Shown here piece by piece: positions 39,318-47,438 of a DNA stretch of 64,000 bases. Source of the stretch: Acinetobacter lwoffii (GTDB taxonomy: Bacteria; Pseudomonadota; Gammaproteobacteria; Pseudomonadales; Moraxellaceae); contig NZ_CP059081.1 of NCBI RefSeq assembly GCF_015602705.1, positions 1,559,702-1,623,701 of the forward strand. The letters are read 5' to 3'. A program made the position numbers and the translations under genes. Position 1 is the first letter of the stretch. Each line of letters starts with the position of its first letter. The notes under the pieces were generated by a model. It was not told the origin of the DNA. It made no database searches and saw only the letters and a list, made by a program, of their open reading frames with translations.

Positions 39318-40043
39318 TTAAGGTTGCCTGATACTAGAGAGTATAGGAGTGGTCTTTTCTATGGGGAGTTTATGGCTAAACAGCGTATAGCCAATGACAT
39401 TCATGCACCAGATAATCCAGCCAGTCCAAAGGTTATGACTCAGGAAATGTGCTCCGCGCATCATTTGTGCCCAGCCCATGGTCAACCCTAAAATTACTGC
39501 AGCGATCAGAAGAAAATAAGCACGCTTGCGGTTAGAAATGCGATAAACAAAATAACCAGCCATCAACGCAAAACCACTAGATGCATGCCCTCCAGGAAAA
39601 CAGTGGCCCGCAGTAGCACTAAAATCCCACAAAATCCCGTTATGGGTAGGTATGGTCATATCCCAGGGACAGGCATGGGCCGACTGAGATTTTAAAATTC
39701 CGATCGAGGCCGTGGTCAGCACCACCATGCTAAAGAAATAGCCAAATTCCCAGCGCCGCGTATGCCAGTTCTGCCATTTTAGTGATGCCAACCAGGCCAG
39801 TAATAATGTGATATACACCAGAATCAGCAGGTCTTTCACATAGCGATGATTGAGTTCTGCCAGTGCCCATTGTTTTCGAAGGGGAAATTGACCATGATCA
39901 TCGATAAAGGGATAGATGAGCTGTAAGTCCAGCACTCCTCCAATGTCAAAGAAGTTGAGAAGAATCAAAAAACTGAAGATCAAAAGTAAAGTTTGGGTCA
40001 GTAAAAACCGGGAACGGTCAGTGATCATTTTTAAGTTGTCCAT
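39318..40043 (-). CDS. PAP2-family membrane phosphatase
   Basis: About 241 residues with roughly six hydrophobic segments. The phosphatase motifs appear as FPGGHASSGFALM near 153 and MRGAHFLSHNLWTGW near 200, the two His serving as nucleophile and base in the PAP2 family. The likely substrates are phosphatidic acid or undecaprenyl pyrophosphate, or a lipid A phosphate. It is convergent with pmrB and shares orientation with dgkA, 25 bases away. The start is between 40043 and 40028; no strong ribosome site decides. Confidence 0.85.
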   Translation of the reverse strand: MDNLKMITDRSRFLLTQTLLLIFSFLILLNFFDIGGVLDLQLIYPFIDDHGQFPLRKQWALAELNHRYVKDLLILVYITLLLAWLASLKWQNWHTRRWEFGYFFSMVVLTTASIGILKSQSAHACPWDMTIPTHNGILWDFSATAGHCFPGGHASSGFALMAGYFVYRISNRKRAYFLLIAAVILGLTMGWAQMMRGAHFLSHNLWTGWIIWCMNVIGYTLFSHKLPIEKTTPILSSIRQP

Positions 40044-40067
40044 TTCAGGCAGTAGCAAGAGCAGAGG

Positions 40068-40454
40068 TCAAATCAAATGACCAGCCAAAATGATGCCCCA
40101 GGTCAGAGCAATTAAACTGAGTGCTACAAACTGAGCCGCACTGCCCATATCCTTGGCATTTTTAGACAGTTCATGCCGTTCCATGGAAATCCGGTCTACC
40201 ACTGCCTCTATCGCTGAGTTAATCAGTTCAATGATCAACGCCAATAGGCACACGGCGACCATCAGTGCTTGCTCAACCCGGGTAACCGGCATCCAAAAGC
40301 TTAGAGGAATCAAAATAAGATTAATCAGCAGGATCTGCCGGAAGGCGGCCTCATTTTGAAAGGCGGTTTTAAAACCAGCCAGGGAATAACGGGTCGCATT
40401 AAAAATACGCTGCGTTCCTGAGGTACCTTTATAAGGTGATCGGTAGGAAGACAT
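40068..40454 (-). CDS. dgkA: Diacylglycerol kinase
   Basis: Integral membrane kinase of 128 residues with three helices. The catalytic region is LALIIELINSAIEAVVDRIS near residues 71-90 and SKNAKDMGSAAQFVAL near 97, as in bacterial DgkA. It phosphorylates diacylglycerol to phosphatidic acid. EptA releases diacylglycerol from phosphatidylethanolamine, so location next to the pmr operon makes recycling sense. An N-terminal soluble extension (about 20 residues) is present. Confidence 0.93.
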   Translation of the reverse strand: MSSYRSPYKGTSGTQRIFNATRYSLAGFKTAFQNEAAFRQILLINLILIPLSFWMPVTRVEQALMVAVCLLALIIELINSAIEAVVDRISMERHELSKNAKDMGSAAQFVALSLIALTWGIILAGHLI

Positions 40455-40633
40455 AAAGCAGATTCAGTCAATAGAGAGATAGGATTAACTTAAATTTTCA
40501 ATCTTAAAATGCTCTTAAAAAAACCGGCCGTTCTCTGGATTTTTTATACACATAGCTTTTACATTCTTTTGCACAAAATTAAGAATTTTTTAAGTTTGGA
40601 CTTCTATCTTGAGTACCAAGTTAATTTCGTGGT

Positions 40634-41379
40634 ATGAGCCGAATGATCAAGTTTAGTTTTGATCCTCAGTCATCTGATCAGATTCATTATTTGGATGGAT
40701 ATTTCAAGCAGCCTGAATATAAAAAACAAACCCATCACAATAAATTTTTACTACAAGTACCTCCGGCGTATCCGGTAATTTCAGCACAGGATCAATCGCT
40801 ACATTTGACGGTCAAAACTGTAGAACAAAGCGAGACACCTGAACGCAGTAGCCTGGAAAATTTTATTCAGGAAAAATATCAGCAAGTCCATCAGGCCACT
40901 GTATCGAGCTTCTCTTCGACCCTGTTTGCCGGTTATCACGGAGCCGAGATGCAGGTGGTGATTGGTATGCAGCATTTAAATCAATTTAATGCCTTTCTGG
41001 AACAGTATCTCGATGAACCCGTTGAAAACATATTAAGCAAACTGAGCCAGACCAGGGTCAGCCGAGACAAAGTAGTAGAAATTGGCAATCTGGCAGCACT
41101 AGATATGGACAAAGCCAAACTGATGGTGGCCTTTCTGGTTTTTCATCTCTCGCAGCAACACATCGAATGGGCAGTATGTACCGGAACAACTGCAGTACGT
41201 TATGTGTTGCAACAGATGGGATTACGTTTTCATGTGCTTGAAAAGGCTGATCCGCAAGTCCTTGGAGAGGCACAACGCCTGTGGGGCAGAGTTATTACCA
41301 GCAGAAACCTTATGTGCTGGCGATTGATGTGGCAGAAGCCCTACAAGTCGCTCGTCAACTTTATCAATTTAGTCATTAA
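40634..41379 (+). pseudogene. Thermostable haemolysin family protein, frameshifted near its end
   Basis: The first about 218 codons match the thermostable haemolysin family (a GNAT-like fold): SLENFIQEKYQQVHQATVSS near 75 and RDKVVEIGNLAALD near 145, AVCTGTTAVRYVLQQMGL near 190. After LWG the frame runs on to 41434 with unrelated residues, whereas the +/- shifted frame gives YYQQKPYVLAIDVAEAL and QVARQLYQFSH to TAA 41377-41379. One missing base in the G run at 41281-41285 explains this. The neighbouring AMP ligase remnant belongs to the same conserved cluster. It is either a real lesion or a homopolymer error. Confidence 0.78.
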
Positions 41380-41414
41380 AGCATTTTGCTTGATCAGCGA
41401 GGCACAGAATTTAA

Positions 41415-42170
41415 ATGATGACTGCTTTATTTGAACGTATCAGCCTACAAGCACACCAGTATCCGCAGCGAGAAGCTGTGGTTACCGCACAGGCAACACT
41501 GAGCTATGCGGAACTACAACGGCGGATAGAATTATTGAGTGCCAGTTTCATGCAGCTTAATCTGCGACGTCTGACCTTATGGGGCGTGAACAGCATCGAC
41601 TGGATTGTGGTCGATCTTGCCGCACAAAAAGCCGGCATGACCGTGATTCCGGTGCCTCTGTTTTTTACTGCAGCGCAGGTACGGCATCTGCTTTCCGACA
41701 GCCGAACCGAGCTGCTCTGTATTCTGGATGAATCTTTCTCTGCACCAGAATGGCTGTTAAATCTAGCTAAAGACATGAGTAGAGATGAGATTTTTATTGC
41801 TGGCCAGCTACATGCGCGCTTTTTTCAGCTAGAGCAGGCAGTACAGCATTCACCTCCTTTACAAACCCAGCAGCCGGCAAAAATCACTTATACCTCAGGC
41901 AGTACCGGAACACCGAAAGGCGTGTGTCTGGTAGAAGATACCATAGAATCAATTACGCATTCACTCAGTCAGGCACTGGCCAGCAGTCAGCTTGGACGGC
42001 ATTTGTGCCTGATTCCATTTGCCACCTTGCTGGAAAATATTGCCGGCATTTATGTCGCACTGAGCATGGGACGCGCCGTAATTGTTGGCGAGGTGAGCCA
42101 GTTCGGTCTGGTATCTAACCATACTTTTGATACACAGCGGTTTGTAAATGCAGTGCAGAGCGTCTGCTAA
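41415..42170 (+). pseudogene. N-terminal half of an AMP-binding ligase (3'-truncated)
   Basis: 251 codons covering the first half of an ANL enzyme: SYAELQRRIELLSASF near 29, and the P-loop ITYTSGSTGTPKGV near 156. The frame stops at TAA 42168-42170 before the adenine-binding and C-terminal domains, so about 250-300 residues are missing. In intact loci such a ligase follows the thermostable haemolysin gene and is followed by an SDR and further genes; here the DNA changes to AT-rich filler and transposase scraps. Non-functional by inference. Confidence 0.78.
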
Positions 42171-42431
42171 ATCCCACAATAAAGTATCAGCCCAGTTTTA
42201 TTGGGCTGGACTGATTAATTCAATTTTCTTCTAAAAATTTCAAAATTCACTTTTATGGACAAGGAAGATATGAACTTATGGTTAAGTGTATCTTATTTAA
42301 CTTGTATTTAACATAATATACATTATACGAAATGCATTTGTTAGAACCCATTTAAAGTGTCTATATTCTCACCAATAAAAATGTCTAGTTTATGATGGTT
42401 TTTATCACCATGGACTGGATATAAAATATAG
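42171..42431. other. AT-rich filler after the truncated ligase
   Basis: 261 bases with a 7-bp hairpin CAGCCCA/TGGGCTG at 42188-42208 and no gene. It probably marks the far side of a deletion or insertion event. Confidence 0.4.
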
Positions 42432-42687
42432 ATGCTGATCACTATGTCTGACAAAGAAATTCAACGTCTTGCAGTTCTGCAAGACGTTCGAGATCAAAGT
42501 ATTACACAAGTCCGTGCTGCTGAAATTCTGAATCTTTCAATCCATCAAATACTCGGTTATTACATATCTGATGCATGCCAGATGTGGCCAAGCGGGTCAT
42601 CGTCGCCATGACGATCTGTTAAAATCAGAATGCCTTGCCATTATTTCTGAACATCTGCTTAGCTTTGGCCCTACATTATCAGCTTAA
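42432..42687 (+). pseudogene. N-terminal remnant of a transposase (ISNCY-like)
   Basis: The reading starts MSDKEIQRLAVLQDVRDQ (from 42444) then ITQVRAAEILNLSIHQI, resembling the helix-turn-helix start of ISNCY-type transposases. It then shifts frame near 42590 and continues as GHRRHDDLLKSECLAIISEH and LLSFGPTLSA to TAA 42685-42687. The DDE domain is absent and there is an internal gap. No terminal repeats were found. It is a scar of an earlier insertion, abutting the 3' end of the esterase gene. Confidence 0.6.
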
Positions 42688-43445
42688 TTCAAAAAGGCTT
42701 TCATGTGCTGGATCACTTCTTCTGGTTTTTCACCATGTAGCCAATGTCCTGTATTTTCAATGCATTCAATTTTCGCCTGAGAAAATTGTTCATTGATTGC
42801 CGCAAAATGTTCAGGTTTTGAGATATAAAAAGAATTACCGCCACGAAGAAATAAAGCTGGCTGATTAATTTTTTCGACCTTTTCCCAAGCCATAATATCT
42901 GAATAATGATTAAATAAAGCCTGAACATTAAAGAGCCATTGCCCTTTATTAAAGGATTTTAATAGAAACTGAATTACCATTTCTTCATGAATGTATTCAC
43001 GCATAATTTTTGCTGCCTCAAGTCGTGAAGCAACATTTGCTTGTTGCACCGCAAATAAAGCTTTAAAAATCTCATTATGATGACTCTCATGATATTGGAT
43101 TGGTGTAATATCTAGCACGACCAACTTTTCAATTTGTACACGGGCTAATTCCGCTATTTTCATAGCAATTTTCCCACCCATGGAATGCCCTACTACTATG
43201 AACTTTTGAATATTTAAACTCGATAAAGTTTCTAGGACATCTTCAGCCATAAGTTTATAGCTTAGGTCTGAGCTATGACCAGAAAGCCCATGATTACGTA
43301 CATCAATTTGAAGCACGGTTCTTTGCTCAGAAAAATATCGAGCTAGTATCCCTAAATTACTTAAACTACCGAATAAACCATGAATAAAGACCATTGGAGA
43401 TAGTACCGACGTTTCGTGGTGTTGAAGTTGATAATTTAGGATCAT
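42684..43445 (-). CDS. Alpha/beta-fold esterase, YbfF type
   Basis: Hydrolase of 253 residues: VFIHGLFGSLSN at 19-30, IDVRNHGLSGHS near 47, nucleophile Ser88 in VVGHSMGGKIA, acid-loop region LFLRGGNSFYI near 198, and catalytic His in NTGHWLHGEKP near 233. YbfF cleaves short acyl esters and acyl-CoA. The gene is more AT-rich than the pmr locus beside it, and is flanked by transposon scraps, so it may have arrived by transfer. It stands alone. Confidence 0.85.
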   Translation of the reverse strand: MILNYQLQHHETSVLSPMVFIHGLFGSLSNLGILARYFSEQRTVLQIDVRNHGLSGHSSDLSYKLMAEDVLETLSSLNIQKFIVVGHSMGGKIAMKIAELARVQIEKLVVLDITPIQYHESHHNEIFKALFAVQQANVASRLEAAKIMREYIHEEMVIQFLLKSFNKGQWLFNVQALFNHYSDIMAWEKVEKINQPALFLRGGNSFYISKPEHFAAINEQFSQAKIECIENTGHWLHGEKPEEVIQHMKAFLN

Positions 43446-43535
43446 TTGAGAATTCCGTGATTTCTTTATTTAAATGTTTATAGTGGGTTTATATTGGGAA
43501 TTAATCAATTGCGAAATTTTTAAATATAAAATTCC

Positions 43536-43552
43536 GCTTAGGCTATTTTAGG
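43536..43552 (+). repeat. TAGGCTATT intergenic motif, copy 1
   Basis: Reads GCTTAGGCTATTTTAGG. Shares GCTTAGGCTATT with copy 5 at 47326. Confidence 0.5.
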
Positions 43553-43564
43553 AGAATATATTTT

Positions 43565-43580
43565 GCTTAGGCTAAATAAT
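43565..43580 (+). repeat. TAGGCTATT intergenic motif, copy 2 (partial)
   Basis: Reads GCTTAGGCTAAATAAT; the TTAGGCTA core is kept and the tail differs. Confidence 0.45.
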
Positions 43581-43938
43581 TTATAATCGATTTATAAGTA
43601 TTTAAAATTACGATTTAAGATCTGGATGGATATCTGACTATATAAAATTAATGAAAACCTTAAAACTGGGATTTAATACCAAGTAAACCATTTTAGGTTG
43701 GACTTTTTCTTAAAAATAATTCATTTTATTAAAATATACTGAGGTAAGTTAAACAATCTTCCTTAATATTCACTGCTCATACTTTATTAAAGATCGACCA
43801 TTCATAAGTAGCTTATTAATCGACTTGATTCTGTTTAGAATAATACGTCTTAAGTCCAAATGAGTTACAGACAGTAAACATCAGTATTATCAATTCCCTC
43901 CTCTCCTTTTCTTGAGAAAGTTGTTAAACCTATGTCCT

Positions 43939-43954
43939 GCCTAGGCTATTTTAG
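43939..43954 (+). repeat. TAGGCTATT intergenic motif, copy 3
   Basis: Reads GCCTAGGCTATTTTAG. Confidence 0.5.
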
Positions 43955-44082
43955 TATCTTAGGATGCTTCAATATAAGCGTGCTATCCTACTTAAATTGT
44001 CCTGATCAAGAAATTACATCACATAAATAAGATATTTTTAGAAAATTATAAAACCCAGATTATTTGAATAGCCACCAAAATT

Positions 44083-44969
44083 CTAGACACACATAACCAT
44101 CTTTTGATGGGCCTTTTCATAATCTAATGGAGAACGCTGACCATTAGAACCATGTCTGCGTTTTGAGTTATAGAACATCTCTATATATTCAAAGATATCC
44201 GACCTTGCTTCAGTTCTTGTCACATAGATTTTCTTCTTGATCCTCTCTCGCTTTAACAGCTGAAAGAAGCTCTCAGCAACAGCATTATCATGGCATGAGC
44301 AGTATACTGCGCAAGTCGTCTACTCATACTGCTTTCAAGGTTGTGATGCTTGAGAAATGTCTGCCATTCATGACTGGTGTATTGGCTACCTTGATCAGAA
44401 TGAATCAGGACTTTGTTCTTTGGGCTTCTTCGCCACAAAGCCATCAGTAGAGCATCTAAAACCAGATCTGTTGTGATTCTCGACTTCATAGACCAGCCAA
44501 CGACTAGCCGTGAGAATAGGTCGATTACTACTGCAAGATACAGCCATCCTTCATGAGTGCGAATATAAGTGATGTCAGTCACCCACAACTGGTTGGGCTG
44601 GGTGGGGTTAAACTGTCTGTCTAAAGTATTTCGAGCCACAATCGATGGAGTACTAACATTAGCTCTAGGTTTGCGATAGCCACGCTGTGACTTGAGACCA
44701 TTCGCCTTCATGAGTCGATGTACTCGATTGATACCGCAACTTTCGCCAACGTCTTTCAAATCACAATGAATCTTGCGATAACCGTAGACTCCGCCAGATT
44801 CCAACCAGAACTGTTTAATTAATCCTGAAAGCTGTTGCCGCTTCCTCGCAGTTATACTGGTAGGTTTCTTTAACCAGGCGTAATAACCACTGTGATGAAC
44901 ATCTAACGTTGAACATAAACGACGAACAGACCATATATGTTGGTTGTCCCGAATAAAGGCGTACCTCAT
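44083..44969 (-). pseudogene. IS3-family transposase orfB, frameshifted
   Basis: Integrase-fold transposase: HTH_21 part near residue 50 (GVYGYRKIHCDL), then the first catalytic Asp in VTDITYIRTHEGW and the second in IHSDQGSQYTS. After SSMSRR the frame is lost; the expected HDNAVAESFFQLL with the catalytic Glu appears in another frame and continues to TAG at 44083-44085. The shift coincides with a 12-base palindrome (GCAGTATACTGC at 44299-44310). The DDE triad is therefore split and the enzyme inactive. Confidence 0.85.
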
Positions 44970-45006
44970 TTGGACTGGCTTGCGAAGCGGCGTGAAAGCA
45001 GTGCTT

Positions 45007-45252
45007 TCACTTTAATATGTCCCTTTCTTCAGTGACCCTTTGCAGCTCTTTTTTTAATTTCGCTAATTCTGTAGTTGGATCACTAGATTCTGTTGTCTTG
45101 GGCTGCTGTGGATCATAACGTTTGATCCAAGCATACAGACTATGTGTAGTGGTTCCTAAACGTGTAGCAACTTCAGCCACACTATGACCTTTCTCAGTGA
45201 CTTGTTTTACTGCTTCAATTTTGAATTCTTCAGGGTATCGTTTACTGCTCAT
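45007..45252 (-). CDS. IS3-family transposase orfA (HTH)
   Basis: Protein of 81 residues: helix-turn-helix SVAEVATRLGTTTHSLYAWI near 25-44, then a leucine-zipper-like coiled coil ending ELQRVTEERDILK. GAGGTGCTT precedes ATG 45252. In active relatives a slippery A run after DILK allows -1 frameshifting into orfB; here TGA follows at once and a 19-base palindrome occupies the place. Confidence 0.85.
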   Translation of the reverse strand: MSSKRYPEEFKIEAVKQVTEKGHSVAEVATRLGTTTHSLYAWIKRYDPQQPKTTESSDPTTELAKLKKELQRVTEERDILK

Positions 45253-45348
45253 AAGCACCTCGTTAATTAGCCATTTTATCTAACTAAAAGGTGTCTACAA
45301 AATCGGTGGCTATTCAATTCATTTATTCTTATCAATATATGGAATACA

Positions 45349-45380
45349 GTGGATATATCCGCGGGATATGAGATATCCAC
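45349..45380. other. Palindrome next to the IS3-family element
   Basis: GTGGATAT (45349-45356) pairs with ATATCCAC (45373-45380), and ATCC-GCG-GGAT is nested inside. It lies 33 bases outside the element. It may be an operator or a transcript hairpin. Confidence 0.35.
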
Positions 45381-45545
45381 ACCAAGATAAATTTAAATTA
45401 ACTTAACATTTTCTTTATTAAATGATATTCGGGAGATGGTCTTTCAGGTTTTAATATCTATAAAATTTGGTTGTGAAAATAGACTTAGCTACTTTATTTT
45501 TATTCCACTGCGAAAAACTTTCAAGATAAAAAAGTAGTTTATAAC

Positions 45546-45911
45546 TTATTCTACTTCCCTATTTTTACAAAATACGCTCGCCGTCATTCCAGATTGAGTC
45601 AAACTTTGATCCTGCCGCTCAAGAAAACTTTTGGCGATCATGGCCATCGTAGGCGCCATCTTCAGACTACTATTTTCTTCGGACACCTTTTGAATATCCT
45701 GATAGGCTTTCAATCGATTACAGAAAGCCTGGCGTTGAGTTTGGACATCTGCCTTTTGATCATCTTCATCTAAAATATGCTTGGTTTCATTCACTATTTT
45801 AGTCTGTGCTGAAATAAACTCATCATAGGCACTTTGTGAAAGCGGCTCTGCGAAGACCATGCTATTCAGTAATAAAAATCCAGCACAAATGAAAGATGAT
45901 TTTTTTAGCAT
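45546..45911 (-). CDS. Hypothetical exported protein (121 aa)
   Basis: Starts with a lipoprotein- or Sec-type signal: KKSS, a hydrophobic core FICAGFLLLNSMVF and cleavage after AEP or near FA-EP. The mature part is mostly helical, polar and contains two Cys (FCNR and VFCKN) that could pair in the periplasm. I do not recognise the family. It directly follows the next gene (45912-46274): ATG comes at the base after that stop, so the two are translated together. Confidence 0.6.
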   Translation of the reverse strand: MLKKSSFICAGFLLLNSMVFAEPLSQSAYDEFISAQTKIVNETKHILDEDDQKADVQTQRQAFCNRLKAYQDIQKVSEENSSLKMAPTMAMIAKSFLERQDQSLTQSGMTASVFCKNREVE

Positions 45912-46274
45912 TTAGATTTCTTCTTTCCAGACATCTTCATAATCATCGGCATCGATCATGAAACGAAAACCTGTTTCCAAGGCCAGATACGGTAAAACTT
46001 CTGGTGCGATGTCCTGTAATTCACGTACTGTCATGGTTTCAAAAGCCTCTTCACTTGAAGGCTCTCCACCATAAATGTACCAGCTGATATTTTCAGCCGT
46101 TTCAGGCTTTTTACGGATGCCGACAATTGGATCCTGCTTTAAGGTATGTACGGCCACAGCAACAACATCATCACCCGTGACTTCAACATAAGCCGAGCCT
46201 ACTTCTTCACAAAGTAGCTTTTGCTCTGCGATCAGTTCTTGTAAAGGTGACAGGTTTTGCGTGTTTTTCGACAT
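45912..46274 (-). CDS. Hypothetical acidic protein, possibly DUF2185/immunity-like
   Basis: Cytoplasmic protein of 120 residues, very acidic, no signal. The central segment GIRKKPETAENISWYIYGGE and the tail LETGFRFMIDADDYEDVWKE recall DUF2185-type folds used as toxin immunity proteins, but the match is weak and by eye. It is the first gene of a two-gene unit with a small exported protein. No toxin gene is visible nearby, so an immunity role is speculative. Confidence 0.6.
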   Translation of the reverse strand: MSKNTQNLSPLQELIAEQKLLCEEVGSAYVEVTGDDVVAVAVHTLKQDPIVGIRKKPETAENISWYIYGGEPSSEEAFETMTVRELQDIAPEVLPYLALETGFRFMIDADDYEDVWKEEI

Positions 46275-46353
46275 TCGGTCTTACTCATCAATTTTCATTA
46301 GCACGCTATTTTAACTTAATTTTAATGAAGCTGATTGGGATTTCATCGAGATC

Positions 46354-46392
46354 TAAAAAATATCTGCCCTTAAACCGTGTTAAGTGCAGATA
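46354..46392 (-). terminator. Terminator of the nitroreductase gene
   Basis: ATATCTGC and GCAGATAT form a stem with an inner CTTAA/TTAAG pair; read on the minus strand it runs into TTTTTT. Confidence 0.75.
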
Positions 46393-46403
46393 TGGATCTC
46401 AGC

Positions 46404-47006
46404 TTATTGGAATACTTTAAAGCGCTCTTCATCTGCCAGATAATCTTTGGCACGTGGCTCGCCTTCTATCGAACCAAATACCAACTGTGCACGCAACTTC
46501 CAGTTTGATGGAATGTCCCATTCCGCATGAACTTGCTCATCCACGATCGGATTGTAGTGCTGCAATGATGCGCCCAGACCTTCTGTATGCAATGCTGTCC
46601 AGGTTGCAAATTGTGCGATCGCAGTCGAATGCTCTGCCCAGATTGGGAAGTTATCAGCATAAGATGGGAATTGTTCCTGTAAGCCTTGTACGACTGTGTG
46701 ATCTTCAAAAAATAAAACGGTACCTAGCCCTGCCGCAAAACTTGCCATTTTTACTGTGGTTTTTGCAGCACTTTCTTCATCTTTAGCATAGCTTTTTAAT
46801 TTTTCTGCTACAAAGCCCCAGAACTTTTCATGTTCTGAATTGAATAAAATGACGGCGCGTGAAGACTGAGAATTGAAAGAAGATGGGCTCTGCTTAATTG
46901 CAGTCTGAATCAAATCAGTTAGATGTTCAGGAGATTGTTCAACATTCTTGGCAATGGCATAAATAGTACGGCGTTTAGTAATTAAATCTAAAAACTGATT
47001 CGACAT
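46404..47006 (-). CDS. Nitroreductase family protein (Frm2/Hbn1-like)
   Basis: FMN oxidoreductase of 200 residues. RRTIYAIAKN at about 12-21 holds the FMN-phosphate arginines, SPSSFNSQSSRAVILF near 40 the flavin contact, and EGLGASLQHYNPIVDEQV near 145-162 the second FMN region. Relatives include yeast Frm2/Hbn1 and bacterial YdgI-type enzymes that reduce quinones or nitroaromatics with NAD(P)H. It stands alone with its own terminator. Confidence 0.87.
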   Translation of the reverse strand: MSNQFLDLITKRRTIYAIAKNVEQSPEHLTDLIQTAIKQSPSSFNSQSSRAVILFNSEHEKFWGFVAEKLKSYAKDEESAAKTTVKMASFAAGLGTVLFFEDHTVVQGLQEQFPSYADNFPIWAEHSTAIAQFATWTALHTEGLGASLQHYNPIVDEQVHAEWDIPSNWKLRAQLVFGSIEGEPRAKDYLADEERFKVFQ

Positions 47007-47140
47007 TTTTGAAAATCCTGGGATATATCTTCGGGAAAATTTGAACCTTCAGTTATTTTTATGAAGGATAGCTAATCAATGGAGCTTTTGCTTTAACGTA
47101 AGATAAAGCCTATATACCTTAAAAAATAATGGACTCAATT

Positions 47141-47154
47141 ACTAGGCTATTTAA
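47141..47154 (+). repeat. TAGGCTATT intergenic motif, copy 4
   Basis: Reads ACTAGGCTATTTAA. Confidence 0.4.
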
Positions 47155-47324
47155 TTGATATTTTTATATATTTTTTAGCTAAAAATGATCATTTTCATCT
47201 ATTTTTTGAACAATCGTTAAAACTACTGCCCTATGCGAGTGCCTGACGCTAAACAATGGTTCAACATGCGCTATTATTGATCAAAATTTTAAGAATAAAG
47301 ACCTTCAATCACCAAATTTAATCT

Positions 47325-47342
47325 TGCTTAGGCTATTCTAAG
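47325..47342 (+). repeat. TAGGCTATT intergenic motif, copy 5
   Basis: Reads TGCTTAGGCTATTCTAAG; CTTAG and CTAAG can form a 5-bp stem around GCTATT. Confidence 0.5.
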
Positions 47343-47380
47343 AGAGAGCACATCATGAAATAAATCTCATCTTGCAGATA

Positions 47381-47414
47381 AAAATTAATCCCCCAAAATT
47401 GGAGGATTAATTTT
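47381..47414 (-). terminator. Terminator downstream of the 172-aa hypothetical gene
   Basis: AAAATTAATCC (47381-47391) pairs with GGATTAATTTT (47404-47414), with CCAAAATTGG inside. It lies 25 bases past the stop codon at 47439 on the minus strand. Confidence 0.75.
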
Positions 47415-47438
47415 ATAATTAAAAGCTAAAAAACCGAT

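Larger units (their letters stand above)
43446..44064. other. 619-base AT-rich intergenic region with repeated TAGGCTATT motifs
   Basis: No supported gene. It contains three copies of a (C/T)TTAGGCTA-type motif (43536, 43565, 43939) also seen at 47141 and 47325. The IS3-family element begins at its right edge. Confidence 0.5.
44065..45316 (-). mobile_element. IS3-family insertion sequence, damaged
   Basis: About 1252 bases bounded by TGAATAGCCACC at 44065 and GGTGGCTATTCA ending at 45316. The ends share the first 12 bases and, after a 7-base variable part, TAGACAC. ATT flanks it on both sides (44062-44064 and 45317-45319), consistent with the 3-base duplication of IS3 elements. It holds orfA and orfB on the minus strand; both the junction between them and the end of orfB are altered, so it is likely immobile. 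Confidence 0.85.
47007..47438. other. Intergenic region with two TAGGCTATT motifs
   Basis: 432 AT-rich bases, no gene seen. It holds motif copies at 47141 and 47325 and a terminator at 47381-47414. Confidence 0.5.

Noticed and set aside
42188..42208. Terminator after the truncated ligase
   Set aside because: The 7-bp hairpin has no following T tract, and the gene end there is not original.
43446..44064. CRISPR array made of the TAGGCTATT motifs
   Set aside because: Only three short motifs with very unequal spacing; no uniform repeats or spacers and no cas genes.
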